Of a DNA stretch of 64,000 bases, positions 26,806-37,449 are shown piece after piece. Under the pieces are notes generated by a model. It ran no database searches. It worked only from the letters and a program-made list of their open reading frames with translations, and had not been told where the DNA came from. The position numbers and the translations under genes are program-made. Origin of the DNA: Ideonella sp. MAG2 (GTDB lineage: Bacteria; Pseudomonadota; Gammaproteobacteria; Burkholderiales; Burkholderiaceae_C); assembly GCA_004359425.1 (NCBI GenBank), contig PTEU01000001.1:1081733-1145732 (forward strand), read 5' to 3'. Each line of letters starts with the position of its first letter. The first letter of the stretch is position 1.

Positions 26806-27258
26806 ATGAGCCCACAATCTACCCTAGCGTTTGAGCAAGGGGGCAAAAGCCTGGGCCTCAACATCGTGCTGCCGCATGAGCAAGCGCCCAACCCCTACAT
26901 CACGCCCGAGCTGTGCTTTCAGTTTCACTATTTTGCGTTGCGCAAGATGCACTTCTTGATGCGCTCGGTGGCGCTGGTGTGCTTCCCTGGCGGGTTCGGC
27001 ACGCTCGATGAGCTGTTCGAGACCATGACCCTCATTCAAACTGGCAAGTGCCGCCGTCGGCCCATCTTGCTGTTCGGGCGCGAGTTCTGGACCAAACTCA
27101 TCAACTTCGACTGGCTGGTCGAGACGGGCATGATCAGCCCTGAAGACGTGCACCTTTTCCGCTTTGTTGAAAGCGCTGAAGAGGCCTGGCGCATCTTGGC
27201 CACGGACTATGGGCTGGAGGCCGACACGGGTGAAGGCCAGCACGCCGAAGACATGTGA
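26806..27258 (+). pseudogene. LOG-family protein, 5' part missing
   Basis: About 145 residues match the C-terminal part of LOG-family nucleoside-5'-monophosphate phosphoribohydrolases, normally about 190-300 residues. The PGGFGTLDELFETMTLIQTGK motif, the family's central signature, is intact. Homology starts at LAFEQGGKSLGLNIV (about 26825), while the Rossmann-fold N-terminus with its GGGxGIME motif is missing. The sequence between the ThiF stop (26747) and this point shows no family match. The deletion may be real or an assembly join. Confidence 0.72.
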
Positions 27259-27320
27259 ACAAGGGGGCTAGTGTTTTGCCCCTCACCAAAGCCGTGGGGC
27301 AGGCCGCACAATGCCACCCC

Positions 27321-27975
27321 ATGCTGAAAACCGTTTCACTCATTGGCGCACCCACCGACATCGGTGCCGACCATCAGCGCCGTAGCGCGCCATTGCCGCG
27401 ATGTGGGCAAGAAGCTGCGGGTGCTTTGGCTAGACGCCCATGCCGACTTCAACACCAGCGAGCTCACACCCAGCGGCAATGTCCACGGCATGCCCGTGGC
27501 CTGCCTGTGCGGGCATGGGCCCCAAGAGCTGATTGAGATCGGCGGCCAGGTTCCGGCCATCAGCCCCAAGTGGGTGCGGCAAATCGGCATTCGCAGCGTG
27601 GACCCCGGCGAGAAGCGCTTTGTGCATGAGCAAGGCCTAGAGGTCTTTGACATGCGCTACATCGACGAGATGGGCATGCGCCAGGCCATGGAGCTGGCGC
27701 TGGCGACGCTGGACGCCAACACCCATTTGCACGTCAGCTTTGATGTGGACTTTCTAGACCCCGACATCGCGCCGGGCGTAGGCACCACGGTGCCGGGTGG
27801 CCCTACCTACCGTGAGGCCCAGCTCTGCATGGAAATGATTGCCGACACTGGCCGCATGGCCAGCTTGGACGTGGTGGAGCTGAACCCCGCGCTGGACCTG
27901 CGCAACAAAACGGCGCTGGTGGCGGTTGATTTGATCGAGAGCCTGTTCGGCAAGAGCACCTTGATGCGCCGTTAG
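27321..27975 (+). pseudogene. arginase-family gene with an internal deletion and frameshift
   Basis: The true start is probably MLKTVSLIGAPTDIGA at 27321, a typical arginase opening. About 27365 the frame shifts into TISAVARHCRDVGKKLRVLW, which in arginases lies some 100 residues later. The intervening part, with the first metal-binding GGDHS motif, is missing. DAHADFNT (second metal motif) and SFDVDFLDPDIAP (third) remain in the second frame, which runs to 27975. The short identical run ATCGGT/ATCGGC at the expected ends could have mediated the deletion. Confidence 0.75.
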
Positions 27976-28085
27976 GCTTGCTTTTATTGCGCAGTATTGC
28001 TGAGTGTGGGTTGGGCGTAAAACACGCCGCCTCGCTTCACGAACACAGGCACACTGGCGCTCTGCTTCCTTGCAAGGACACGCTC

Positions 28086-29063
28086 ATGAATTTGCGCCCA
28101 ACCCTTCTTGCGGCCAGCACTGCTGCCTTGTTGACGGCCTGCGGTGGGGGCGGCACTGAAGGCACACCAACGCCTCCTCCTCCTCCTGCGGCGGACATTC
28201 CCAGCACCGGCCTATATGCCAGCAGCCAGTACACGCTGGCGCAGATCACCGAGTACAAAGATGTCAAATACTCCACCCGGCCCAATGGTGGTGGCCAGTA
28301 CACCTCAGAACGCACCAAGGCCGAGGAGAAAACAGCCCCTACGCTTACCTTGCTGATGGACATTTGGGTGCCACCCAATGCCAGCGCCAGCAAGCTGCAA
28401 CCGGCGGTCATCTTCATCCATGGCGGTGGCTTTGTGGCGGGCTCCAAAGAGGCCAATCGCCAAAAGGCGCTGAGCTATGCCCAAGCTGGCTATGTGGCGG
28501 CCAGCATCAACTACCGCCTGACCCCCAACAACGACGTGGACGCTGAAACCCGTTTGCGTGCCATGGTCCAGGCGTCTGAAGACACGGCCAACGCCGTGCG
28601 CTACCTCAAGGCCAATGCGGCCACCTACCGCATTGACACCACTCGCATGGCCACCATTGGCGGGTCGGCGGGAGGGGCCTTGTCGCTCTCCAATGCAGTG
28701 TCTGGAGACGAGTTGAAGGACACGGTGTCCGACTACCCCGGTGTGTCCGCCAAAGTGGCTGCTGCGGTGTCCACCGGTGCCACCTTGATCGACAGCCTGG
28801 CGGATACCAGCACCGTGCTGCGCTACGACGCCAGCGACACACCCGTGCAGCTCTTCCATGCCAACCCCACTGACCCCGTGACCGGCGCGACCTGGGCAAG
28901 CCATGTGCTGACCACGCAAAAGCTGATCAACGACAGCGGCAACACCTGCCAGGTGGTGGACCACGGCACCGGCCACACCGTGGACCTGGACCTTGGCGGG
29001 AGCTGGTGGCCCACGGTGCAGAGCTTTTTGTGGCCCAAGCTGAGGCTGGCCGCTCTGCGCTGA
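28086..29063 (+). CDS. lipoprotein carboxylesterase, alpha/beta hydrolase
   Basis: A 325-residue predicted lipoprotein. The signal ends in lipobox LLTAC, then comes a Gly/Pro-rich linker. The oxyanion motif HGGGFVAGSKE (about 102) and nucleophile motif GGSAGGALS (about 195) match the hormone-sensitive-lipase branch of esterases. GHTVDL near 300 fits the catalytic His. AAGGA precedes the ATG. Activity on small esters is likely; the natural substrate is unknown. Confidence 0.85.
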   Translation: MNLRPTLLAASTAALLTACGGGGTEGTPTPPPPPAADIPSTGLYASSQYTLAQITEYKDVKYSTRPNGGGQYTSERTKAEEKTAPTLTLLMDIWVPPNASASKLQPAVIFIHGGGFVAGSKEANRQKALSYAQAGYVAASINYRLTPNNDVDAETRLRAMVQASEDTANAVRYLKANAATYRIDTTRMATIGGSAGGALSLSNAVSGDELKDTVSDYPGVSAKVAAAVSTGATLIDSLADTSTVLRYDASDTPVQLFHANPTDPVTGATWASHVLTTQKLINDSGNTCQVVDHGTGHTVDLDLGGSWWPTVQSFLWPKLRLAALR

Positions 29064-29064
29064 A

Positions 29065-29595
29065 TCAGGGCCTGTGGGCGGCCTCACAAGACCCATGCCG
29101 ACGCCTGAAGTCGCGCGGGTGCATTGCGCCTGGTTGGGCATGCAAGCCCTTTTTGCCTTGGCGGGCGAGCTGCTCCTGCGGGGCATAAGGCCCTGGGTCG
29201 TCCCCGAACCGGTAGCTCCAGGCTTGGCCCTCGCGCACCATGGCCTCGCCCACGTCGCTCGGGCCGCTGTGCAGGCGTGCCAGCACCCGCCCATGCTGGT
29301 CGCGGCCCGTCACGGTGATGCGGAGGGGGCCTTGCTCGGCCCACCGCCGCAATGCCGCCTGGGCGGCCGGGCCACCCGCTTGGCAGAGCTCTGGCGCGTC
29401 TATGCCCTCAATGCGGACCTTGGTGCGGCGGCCTGCAGGCAAGGGCTTGACCCAGAGGGTGTCGCCATCCGTGATGTGCAGCACTTGCACACTCACGGGC
29501 TTGTCGGCCTGAGCTGCAAAGGGGGCGGCCCAAGCTGCTGCGCTCAGCAGCAAGACCGCTGCGGCCAGGGCTCTTGGCACGCGGCTCGTCCTCAT
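29065..29595 (-). CDS. secreted thermonuclease-like (SNase) protein
   Basis: A 176-residue protein with a signal peptide (about 1-24, AAAWA) and a staphylococcal-nuclease-fold domain. VLHITDGDTLWVK and VRIEGIDAPELCQ are the hallmark strands with the active-site Arg and Asp; a later REGQAWSYR carries the conserved C-terminal Arg. It probably hydrolyses DNA or RNA outside the cytoplasm. Its start overlaps the stop of the DUF1232 gene by four bases. Confidence 0.88.
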   Translation of the reverse strand: MRTSRVPRALAAAVLLLSAAAWAAPFAAQADKPVSVQVLHITDGDTLWVKPLPAGRRTKVRIEGIDAPELCQAGGPAAQAALRRWAEQGPLRITVTGRDQHGRVLARLHSGPSDVGEAMVREGQAWSYRFGDDPGPYAPQEQLARQGKKGLHAQPGAMHPRDFRRRHGSCEAAHRP

Positions 29596-30032
29596 GCGCC
29601 CTCCGCCACGGTGCCCACCAGCCACCATACAAAGGCACCCAGCAGTGCCAGCCACAGGGCGACGATGACGGCGGCTCCCCACCACAGCCGGGGCAAAGTG
29701 AGTGCCTGCTCTTTGGCGGCGCGTAGACACTCCTGCCACAGGCTGTCGGGCACCCAACGCACAATGACGGTGATGCCCAAAGGGATCAACACTAGGTCGT
29801 CCAACTGACCCAACACCGGGATGAAGTCCGGGATGAGGTCGATGGGGCTCAGCGCATAGGCGAGCACAAACACCGTCAGAGCCCGGGCCGTCCACGGTGT
29901 ACGGGGGTGTTTGGCCAAGCGCCACAGTGCAATCAAATAAGTGGTCAAACGGGCGCTACGGGCCAGGCGGAGGATTCGTTTGGTGCGGCTCACAGGCGCA
30001 AGTGTCGCAGGGCGGAGCACCCCACGTGTCAT
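29592..30032 (-). CDS. DUF1232 (YkvA-like) membrane protein
   Basis: A 146-residue protein with the DUF1232 core YALSPIDLIPDFIPVLGQLD at about 59-78. A C-terminal membrane helix lies near 115-138. Function is unknown for the family. The nuclease gene follows with an ATGA overlap. Confidence 0.82.
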   Translation of the reverse strand: MTRGVLRPATLAPVSRTKRILRLARSARLTTYLIALWRLAKHPRTPWTARALTVFVLAYALSPIDLIPDFIPVLGQLDDLVLIPLGITVIVRWVPDSLWQECLRAAKEQALTLPRLWWGAAVIVALWLALLGAFVWWLVGTVAEGA

Positions 30033-30156
30033 GGGCTTCGGGTTAACCCAAGGCATTTGACTAGGCTGCCCCCCATTTATGGCGTGATGCCGGCCGGGCA
30101 CAGGCTTTGCGTAGGGGGGCTGCTGAATTCACTCACCTTGCTCTGGAGCCCACCTC

Positions 30157-30468
30157 ATGACCTCGACCCTTCGCACCTTGCCCGCCGTCGTCGCCTTGGC
30201 CTTGTTCAGCTTAGGCGCTCACGCCGCCCCAGATGGCCTAACCGTCTACAACCAGAACTGCGCCATGTGCCACACCCCCGGCCTGGCCAACTCCCCCAAG
30301 CTGGGCGACAAAGCCGCCTGGGCCCCGCGCGTAGCCACCGGCCGCGCCGCATTGCTGGAGGCCGCCATCAAGGGCAAAGGCGCCATGCCCCCACGCTCAG
30401 GCAACCCCAAGCTGAGCGACGAAGAACTGGCGGCCGGGCTGGATTACATGCTGGCCTCAGTCAAGTAA
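30157..30468 (+). CDS. small secreted c-type cytochrome, cytochrome c5-like
   Basis: A 103-residue protein. A signal peptide (about 1-23, ending HAAP) exports it to the periplasm. CAMCH is the heme attachment site (about residue 36), and a Met in GAMPPRSG serves as the probable sixth ligand. It is a single-heme electron carrier of the cytochrome c5 type. No oxidase genes are adjacent. Confidence 0.9.
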   Translation: MTSTLRTLPAVVALALFSLGAHAAPDGLTVYNQNCAMCHTPGLANSPKLGDKAAWAPRVATGRAALLEAAIKGKGAMPPRSGNPKLSDEELAAGLDYMLASVK

Positions 30469-30469
30469 A

Positions 30470-30487
30470 GCGGCCTCTTCAGGCCGC
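30470..30487. terminator. hairpin between convergent cytochrome c and DUF429 genes
   Basis: GCGGCCT-CTTC-AGGCCGC is a seven-pair stem located exactly between the two convergent genes and overlapping the DUF429 stop. It lacks a T-run, so its role as a terminator is uncertain. Confidence 0.5.
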
Positions 30488-31342
30488 CAAGATCCAACCC
30501 TCTAGCGGGTCCACCTCTTTGGGCCAGCCCCAGCGCGGCTGGCTACAGGCCCAGGCCGCTTGCAGCAGGCAGAGCACGGCGTCGAGCTTGTCAGCCTGCG
30601 GGTCGTCCACCAGGGCTTCGCGCTGGGCATGGCTGAGCTTGAGCCGCAGGCCCAGCCGGGTGCGGCCTTGCTCTAGCGCGTCGACAAGGTCTTTGCGGGC
30701 AATCAGCCTCTCGGGTGTTTGCCGGGCCGCATCGTCGGCTTTGTAGGAGCGCTGGCCCAGCACCTCGCGCGCCTGCAGCCCGGGATAGGCCTCCAGGGCC
30801 ACGCGTTGGGGGTCGCCTTCTGCCAAGCCCGGCAAGCTCACCCCGGCGGCTCGCAGCAGCGGCACCCCGGCGTGCAGCATATAGGCCACAGGCGGGTTGA
30901 CCCACTTCATCGACGGTGACGAGCCTGCGGGCCGGTCACAAGCGCGGTGTGCAAACTTCAGCCCCACGGGGCGGGCGGCGCAAAACGCGGCAAAGGTGTC
31001 GCGAATTTGTGAGCGGCTGAGTTGGCTGTAGTGGTCCATCAGACCCGGCCAGTCGCTGGGCCAACCCAGGTGTTCCACCAACTCGCGCGGCAGGCCAAAG
31101 GGCAGGTCAAACCCGCCCACCCAGGGCTCCGGGCGCTTCAGCCAAGAGCCAAAGTCGCTCAAAGAGGGCAGGGCCAGGAGGCCGTTCAGCCGCACCACTG
31201 CGCCGATGCGCTCGCCCTGCGCCACCACGATGGGCTTGCGTGCCGTAGGGCTGCTGGAGAAATCCACCCCGATCAACGGGGGCCAAGGGGCGGCCAGCGG
31301 GGGCAGAGGATGGGAGAAGGCAGGGGCCATGAGGAGGGGCAT
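30479..31342 (-). CDS. DUF429 family protein
   Basis: A 287-residue protein of the DUF429 family, thought to have an RNase H-like fold with nuclease-type acidic residues. IGVDFSSSPTARKPIV at about 24-39 has the first conserved Asp, and ADKLDAVLCLLQAAW near 252 has another. The biological role is unknown. It is convergent with the cytochrome gene and divergent from the radical SAM gene. Confidence 0.8.
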   Translation of the reverse strand: MPLLMAPAFSHPLPPLAAPWPPLIGVDFSSSPTARKPIVVAQGERIGAVVRLNGLLALPSLSDFGSWLKRPEPWVGGFDLPFGLPRELVEHLGWPSDWPGLMDHYSQLSRSQIRDTFAAFCAARPVGLKFAHRACDRPAGSSPSMKWVNPPVAYMLHAGVPLLRAAGVSLPGLAEGDPQRVALEAYPGLQAREVLGQRSYKADDAARQTPERLIARKDLVDALEQGRTRLGLRLKLSHAQREALVDDPQADKLDAVLCLLQAAWACSQPRWGWPKEVDPLEGWILAA

Positions 31343-31604
31343 TCTGCCCAGGGTTTGGGCCTAGTGTGGTGCTCGGCGCTGTCTGGCGCCACAAGCCGTG
31401 CCTTTTGCGCCAGGGCGGTGTTGCAAATCCTCGCGATACCAATGGGTATCGCTGTGGTTTGCGCCTTGCCCTGACCCAAAAACCATCGGCTTGATGGGTG
31501 CCATCCAGCGCCGACCACCACACTTGCCGCCAACAAGGGACAATCCGCCCTTGGTGATGCAGGGCTGCCGGCCCGCCGCCGCCCCCGAACGCCGCTTGTT
31601 GACC

Positions 31605-34022
31605 ATGTCCTCCCCTTCCATTGCCGCTGTCCGTGGCACCGCCACCCTGCCCGAAAAGCCCAAAGCCCTGACGGCCTATCGGCCCTTCTGGGCCAAACGC
31701 TTTGGCACGGCGCCGTTTTTGCCCATGAGCCGCAAGGAGATGGAGCAGCTCGGCTGGGACAGTTGCGACATCATCATCGTCAGCGGCGACGCCTATGTGG
31801 ACCACCCCAGCTTTGGCATGGCCGTGATTGGCCGGGTGCTGGAGGCGCAAGGCTTTCGCGTGGGCATCATTGCCCAGCCGGACTGGAGCAGTGCCGAGGC
31901 CTTCAAAGCCCTGGGCGCGCCCAACCTGTTCTTCGGCGTGGCCGCTGGGAATATGGATTCCATGATCAACCACTACACGGCTGATCGAAAGATTCGCTCG
32001 GACGATGCCTACACGCCCGGTGGCATGGCGGGCAAGCGGCCCGACCGCGCGACCTTGGTCTACACCCAACGCTGCCGCGAAGCCTTCAAAGACGTGCCGG
32101 TCATCATTGGCGGCATCGAGGCCTCGCTGCGCCGCATTGCGCATTACGACTACTGGCAAGACAAGGTGCGTCGCTCGGTGCTGGTGGACAGCAAGGCCGA
32201 CCTGCTGCTCTATGGCAATGCCGAGCGCGCCATCATTGAAGTGGCCCACCGCTTGGCGCGCAAAGAGCCGATTGAAGCCATCACCAATGTGCGTGGCACG
32301 GCCTTTATGCGGCGCTCGGACGACCCGAACTTGGGCGGCTGGTTCGAGGTGGACTCCACCGAGGTGGACACCCCAGGCCACATCGACGCGCTGCTGAGCC
32401 CTTATCAAACCACTGAAGAAGCCGCCGCCGAGCAAGGCGTGGATTGCGCCAGCACCAAGGCCGAAGCCACGCCTCAGGCCCAGCCCAGCGTCAAGCCGGT
32501 GATGCTGGTGCGCAGCCCCTTGCAAAAGAGCGACAGCCGCGCCCTGGTGACGCCGCGCGACCGCACGGTGATCCGCCTACCCGCCTATGAGCAGGTCAAG
32601 AGTGACCCGGTGCTCTACGCCCACGCCAGCCGGGTGCTGCACCTGGAGACCAACCCCGGCAATGCCCGCGCCCTGGTGCAAAGCCATGGCGAAGGCCATG
32701 CCCAGCGCGATTTGTGGGTCAACCCGCCGCCGCTGCCGCTCAGCATGGCCGAGATGGACCATGTGTTTGACCTGCCCTACGCGCGCTCTCCGCACCCGGC
32801 CTATGCCGATGCCTCGGGCCGCCATGACGCTGAGACCAAGATCCCGGCGTGGGAGATGATCCGCTTCAGCGTCAACATCATGCGCGGCTGCTTTGGCGGC
32901 TGCACCTTCTGCTCCATCACCGAGCATGAGGGCCGCATCATCCAAAGCCGCAGTGAAGACTCGGTGATCCGCGAGGTTGAAGAGATCCGCGACAAGGTCA
33001 AGGGCTTCACCGGCGTGGTCAGTGACCTGGGCGGCCCCACCGCCAATATGTACCGCCTGGGCTGTAAAACCCCGGAGATTGAAGCCGCCTGCCGCAAGCC
33101 GTCTTGTGTGTACCCGGGCATTTGCCCCAACCTCAAGACCGACCATGCGCCGCTGATCAAGATGTACCGCCGCGCACGTGCCTTGCCCGGCATCAAAAAG
33201 ATTTTTATCGGCTCAGGTTTGCGTTATGACCTGGCGGTCGAATCCCCCGAGTATGTGAAAGAGCTGGTCACCCACCATGTAGGCGGCTATCTCAAGATTG
33301 CGCCTGAGCACACCGAGGGTGGCCCGCTGTCCAAGATGATGAAGCCGGGCATCGGCACCTATGACCGCTTCAAGGCCATGTTCGAGCAGTTCAGCGCCGA
33401 GGCCGGCAAGAAGCAATTCTTGATCCCTTACTTCATCGCCGCCCACCCCGGAACCAGCGATGAAGACATGATGAACTTGGCCGTCTGGTTGAAGCACAAC
33501 AGCTTCCGGGCAGACCAGGTGCAGACCTTCTACCCCAGCCCCATGGCCACGGCCACAGCCATGTACCACTCTGGGCTAAACCCGCTCAAAGGCATCAGCC
33601 GAGACGTGCGCAAAGGCGAGAAGGTGGACATCGTCAAGGGTGACAAGCGCCGCCGCTTGCACAAGGCCTTTTTGCGCTACCACGACCCCAACAACTGGCC
33701 GCTGCTGCGCGAGGCCTTGCAGACCATGGGCCGCGCCGACCTGATCGGCAATGGCAAGCACCACCTGATTCCCACCTGGCAACCGGCTACTGAGGGGGCT
33801 TACGTGAGCCCTCGGCGGGCCAACTCCACCCCCGCTGCGGCACCTGTAGCGCGCAAGGCGGGCGGGCAGCCGGTCAAGGGCCAGGTGTTGACGCAGCACA
33901 CGGGGTTGCCACCCCGCGTCACGGGGGCTCGAACCGCCCCCGCTAAGCCGCAAGGCAAAGCGCCCAGCGCGGGCCAGGCCCGCACAGCGGCAATGCCGGG
34001 CCGCAAAAAAAGCGGGCGTTAA
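31605..34022 (+). CDS. ygiQ: YgiQ-family radical SAM protein
   Basis: An 805-residue protein of the YgiQ family. The [4Fe-4S] motif [20 protein letters not shown] lies near residue 430. An N-terminal domain with [15 protein letters not shown] (B12-like fold) and a C-terminal domain with [17 protein letters not shown] are characteristic. The last ~90 residues are a basic, Pro/Ala-rich tail. The target substrate is unknown. Several starts are possible; 31605 gives the typical N-terminus, and an ATG at 31557 is an alternative. Confidence 0.9.
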   Translation: MSSPSIAAVRGTATLPEKPKALTAYRPFWAKRFGTAPFLPMSRKEMEQLGWDSCDIIIVSGDAYVDHPSFGMAVIGRVLEAQGFRVGIIAQPDWSSAEAFKALGAPNLFFGVAAGNMDSMINHYTADRKIRSDDAYTPGGMAGKRPDRATLVYTQRCREAFKDVPVIIGGIEASLRRIAHYDYWQDKVRRSVLVDSKADLLLYGNAERAIIEVAHRLARKEPIEAITNVRGTAFMRRSDDPNLGGWFEVDSTEVDTPGHIDALLSPYQTTEEAAAEQGVDCASTKAEATPQAQPSVKPVMLVRSPLQKSDSRALVTPRDRTVIRLPAYEQVKSDPVLYAHASRVLHLETNPGNARALVQSHGEGHAQRDLWVNPPPLPLSMAEMDHVFDLPYARSPHPAYADASGRHDAETKIPAWEMIRFSVNIMRGCFGGCTFCSITEHEGRIIQSRSEDSVIREVEEIRDKVKGFTGVVSDLGGPTANMYRLGCKTPEIEAACRKPSCVYPGICPNLKTDHAPLIKMYRRARALPGIKKIFIGSGLRYDLAVESPEYVKELVTHHVGGYLKIAPEHTEGGPLSKMMKPGIGTYDRFKAMFEQFSAEAGKKQFLIPYFIAAHPGTSDEDMMNLAVWLKHNSFRADQVQTFYPSPMATATAMYHSGLNPLKGISRDVRKGEKVDIVKGDKRRRLHKAFLRYHDPNNWPLLREALQTMGRADLIGNGKHHLIPTWQPATEGAYVSPRRANSTPAAAPVARKAGGQPVKGQVLTQHTGLPPRVTGARTAPAKPQGKAPSAGQARTAAMPGRKKSGR

Positions 34023-34027
34023 GCGCT

Positions 34028-35395
34028 TTAGCTTGCCCGCAGCAAATCCAGGGTGGGTTGATTGAACTCACCGATGTTCGGGAAGATGGTCGAGAGGTCG
34101 CTGCTGGGCACGCCCATCCAGGTGGCCAGCGTGGCGCCGAATTGGTCGACCGACACGCTGGGCAACATGCGGCCTTGGCCAATGTCGTCTGCCGCGCCCA
34201 TGGTGTAGGAGCAGCTCTCACCCGCCCATTGCCGTGGTGAAACGGCCTGGCCCATCAGCAAGTGGTGGCCTCCCCAGCCGTGGTCCGTGCCGCTGCCATT
34301 GGGCGTCAATGCGCGGCCAAAATCTGAAGCCGTGAAGGTGAGCACCTGCTGGCCCAGGCCGTGGTAGTTCAACAGGTCTTGAAAGTGGGTCATGGCTTCG
34401 GCGAGCTGCTGCAATAAGTCGCCATGCAGCAGGTCCGCGTCGCTGTGCAGGTCAAAGCCACCTAATGAGACAAAAAAGCATTGCCTCTTCAACCCAAGTT
34501 GGCTGTGCGCGGCGATCAAGCGCGTCACCATATTGAGCTGCTCACCCAGAGGCGAGGCTGGAAACTCAAACCCCAGGGGCACACCGCTGAGCGCACTTTC
34601 CAACTGTGTGGCACCGGCCTGCGCGGTCAGCGTGCGCTGAGCCAGCTCTCGCCTCATCAAGTGGGGGCTGGGTCGGGTCAGCGACGCCACCATGGCGGCT
34701 TGGGCGCTGGGCACGCCGGGTACCGCCGCCACACGGATCGGGCCGGCCGAGGTCACCACAAACTCTTGGGTATGTTGCCCCACCGAGTACACCGCCCCGG
34801 AATCGACAGACATGGTGTTGAAAAGCGATTGCTGTTGGCCCGCGCTGGCCGCCAGCATGTCGGCGATGCGTCCCCCCCATCCGCTATTGGCCCCTTCAGC
34901 CACCAGCGATTGCCACAGCGAGAACTGATCGTTGTGCGACATCAGCTTGGGTGGCAGGTTGCGGCGTGCAAAGTAATCTTCCCGAGTGACAGGGCGTTGC
35001 AAGGTGCCCACCCGCAAGGTCAAGGCCAGCTCGCCACGCTGGTGCACGGCATGCAAGCTGTTCAGCCGGGGGTTGAGCGCCAAGGTCTGCCCATCGGGCA
35101 GTGGGCGTGCCAAGCTCAAGGCATAGGGCTGCAAGGCCTCCAGCGGCAAGGCCAGGCTGCCGCGCGCTGCGGCATAGGCTTGGTGGTGCTCGGGGTTGGC
35201 GGGGGCCAGGGTGTTGTAGCTGTCATTGCCCCCGTAAAGAAAGATGCAGACCAAGGCGCGGTAGTCGTTGGGCAGTGTGGCGGCCGAAGCCGCCGTGATG
35301 GCCGCCAAGTTCAGGCCCAAGGGGGCTGCGGCTCCAAAGGCCGCAAAGCGAGCCGCATGGCCCAGAAAGGCCCGTCGTGAGGGTGACATCGTCAT
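34028..35395 (-). CDS. DUF1501 family protein with Tat-type signal
   Basis: A 455-residue exported protein. The N-terminus SRRAFLGHAARFAAFG is a twin-arginine signal. The mature domain has FLYGGNDSYNTLAP and SLGGFDLHSDADLLHGDL, standard for the DUF1501 family, which has an alkaline-phosphatase-like (sulfatase) fold. Genes of this family nearly always sit beside a DUF1800 gene, as here. Function is unknown. It follows the damaged DUF1800 gene by eight bases. Confidence 0.87.
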   Translation of the reverse strand: MTMSPSRRAFLGHAARFAAFGAAAPLGLNLAAITAASAATLPNDYRALVCIFLYGGNDSYNTLAPANPEHHQAYAAARGSLALPLEALQPYALSLARPLPDGQTLALNPRLNSLHAVHQRGELALTLRVGTLQRPVTREDYFARRNLPPKLMSHNDQFSLWQSLVAEGANSGWGGRIADMLAASAGQQQSLFNTMSVDSGAVYSVGQHTQEFVVTSAGPIRVAAVPGVPSAQAAMVASLTRPSPHLMRRELAQRTLTAQAGATQLESALSGVPLGFEFPASPLGEQLNMVTRLIAAHSQLGLKRQCFFVSLGGFDLHSDADLLHGDLLQQLAEAMTHFQDLLNYHGLGQQVLTFTASDFGRALTPNGSGTDHGWGGHHLLMGQAVSPRQWAGESCSYTMGAADDIGQGRMLPSVSVDQFGATLATWMGVPSSDLSTIFPNIGEFNQPTLDLLRAS

Positions 35396-35403
35396 GGGTG
35401 TCC

Positions 35404-36781
35404 TCAGGTGCTCTGTATCAGGCAAGCCGCACTAGAAGCCACGAGTTGCAAAGCCACTTGGGCCCGCTGCTCGGGGCGCTTGGCAGGCACCTTTTGAATC
35501 ACGCTCACAAAGGCGCTGACATCGTCGGCCGACAGGGTCGACCCTGTGAGCAAGAGGTTGACACGTTGCAGCAACTTGCTGGGCTGTGCGGCCAAGTCGG
35601 TGAGATGGCGAATGTCCACGTTCAGATAGTCGCTGGCCGTGCGCACAAACTCATTGATCTTGTTCACGGAGGCCCCAATGACCGGGCCCACCAGCAGTTG
35701 AAACTCTGGCCCCACCAAGCCCTCTGCAGCCATCTCCGATTGCGGCGGCACATAGCCCGGGCGGAAGAAATTGAACACCGACGGTGCCTTGAGAGGCGAC
35801 TGGCCTATGCCTACGGACTTGCATGGGCTGAGCCCAAGCCAGAAGCGGGTCTTGTCCGGTGGGCGACTTGTCCACCACCCAACCGGTGAAGACTCTTGCG
35901 AGGTTGAACACATCGCTCTGGGCATAGGTTTCTTGGGCTTGGCCGTCTTTGAGCAGCAGGCGGCCGTCTGACTCCAACTGGTACAAGCCAATGGAGAAGA
36001 GCTGCATCAGCTCCCGCGCGAAGTTCTCGTCGGGCACGCTCAGCTCTTGGCCCTGGGCGTCGTACTGCGCTTTGAGGTTGTCTCGGTGCGAGAGATAAAC
36101 CCCCATGGCCGAGCTGGTGGCCACGCCTTCCAACAGCGCTCGGAAGTTGCCAAAGGCGTGAGTGCCCAGCATGTCGACGTAGGCTGCGGCACTGATTTGA
36201 TTGGCCCCAATACCGATGGTGCCCACCCGGGTGGTGACCACCATGATTTCCAGCAGGGCCGCCACGACGCGCTGGCGCAGTGGGTCCGCACCCGTCATCA
36301 TCGCCCGCCAGGCTTCATTGAGCATGAACTCGGAGTTACGAGAGCCAAACACGGGGATGGTGTAGGTCCAACCGCCCAACGTTTGGTACTGCGCCATCAC
36401 GCGGTCCACGTGAGGCTCGCCGCGCGGGGCGGCAAACTGCGCCTCCAGCCAAGCTTCAAAGCCCAGTGTGCGGACCGCCGCCATCGACGCCACGGTTGGC
36501 CCAAAACTGGCCTGCGCCAAGAACCGGGCCGCGGCCTCAGCGTCTACCAGCCCCACACTGCGCGGTGCAAAAGCAGCGCTCAATTGCTCAGCGGTGTAGG
36601 CCGTGTAAGAGGCCTGAAGGGCAGCGCTTGCAGCACGCCGTTGCGGGGCTGCGGCGGGCACGTCATCGTCTGCGCAGCCAAGCAGCGAGCCCGCCAGCAG
36701 GGCTGCGCCCGCGCCGACCGTGGCGTGTGGGCGGTGCGGTGCGGTGCCCGCCAGCGGAGTTTCAAGAGTGGTTGAGGTCAC
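35404..36781 (-). pseudogene. DUF1800 lipoprotein with an internal deletion and frameshift
   Basis: The N-terminal part (36781 down to about 35825) has lipobox LLGC and a DUF1800 core through LARVFTGWVVDKSP. The C-terminal part (about 35820 to 35404), in another frame, resumes at QSPLKAPSVFNFFRPGYVPP. A central segment that normally contains the family's second conserved block, probably some 200 residues, is missing. The start is GTG at 36781 or TTG at 36793. With DUF1501 downstream this pair would normally form one two-gene system. Confidence 0.75.
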
Positions 36782-36947
36782 GAGGAGTTCCAAACCGTTA
36801 AGCTAACCAACGAAAGGAGTGGCAGTATCGCGCCAGTCTCACTGCTTTGAACAGGTTTGCGTGACGGGTTGCAACTTCTTGGCACCGACGTGGGCCGCTC
36901 GCTGCAAGCGCTCTGGGTGCAGGCGGTTCAAATCCGCGCGAGAGTGC

Positions 36948-36976
36948 TTGACATGTTATGTCAGCGCGCCTATTCT
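36948..36976 (+). promoter_or_regulatory. near-consensus promoter with overlapping palindrome
   Basis: TTGACA (36948-36953), a 17-base spacer and TATTCT (36971-36976) make a strong sigma-70-type promoter about 35 bases before the DUF2170 ATG. TGACAT-GTT-ATGTCA (36949-36963) is a perfect inverted repeat overlapping the -35 box, well placed for a repressor. This is the likely promoter of the operon up to 47257. Confidence 0.75.
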
Positions 36977-37010
36977 TGCGTCCATTGCTATTCCAAGAGA
37001 CGCCCTGACC

Positions 37011-37427
37011 ATGAAGACCTTGCTTGAACAATTGCGTGGCCTCGATGAGCTCATAGGCCAAGCCATGGGCGGCGTGTCGGTGGCCCTGCAGCCCATACCT
37101 GGCGACGTGCCGGTGGTGCAAATTGGCATTGAGGGGCGCGATGAGTTGCCCATCTTTATTACCAGCTCCGACGCCCAACTGCTGTGCATGTGCTACCTCT
37201 GGACTGACGACGAGGTGAAGCCGGAGCGACGCACCGAATTGATGCAAACGATGCTTGACCTGAACCCCGCCGTGCCGCTGTCTTCCTTCGGTCGGGTGGG
37301 TGATCGCTTTGTTTTGTTTGGAGCCATGACCCGCGAAGCGCGTGTGCAAGACATTGCCGAAGAAATCGCGGTGCTCAGCGACAACGCTTTGGACGCGCTA
37401 GAGGCGCTGTCAGAGTTTCTCAAGTAA
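37011..37427 (+). CDS. DUF2170 (YjfI-like) protein
   Basis: A 138-residue acidic protein of the DUF2170 family (YjfI in E. coli, where it lies next to the PspA-family protein YjfJ). It contains PVVQIGIEGRDELPIFITSS and LDLNPAVPLSSFGRV. No catalytic motif is seen. It is first in a seven-gene run and probably assists or regulates the PspA-like protein that follows 22 bases later. Confidence 0.85.
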   Translation: MKTLLEQLRGLDELIGQAMGGVSVALQPIPGDVPVVQIGIEGRDELPIFITSSDAQLLCMCYLWTDDEVKPERRTELMQTMLDLNPAVPLSSFGRVGDRFVLFGAMTREARVQDIAEEIAVLSDNALDALEALSEFLK

Positions 37428-37449
37428 ACCAATTTCACTGGAGAACATC

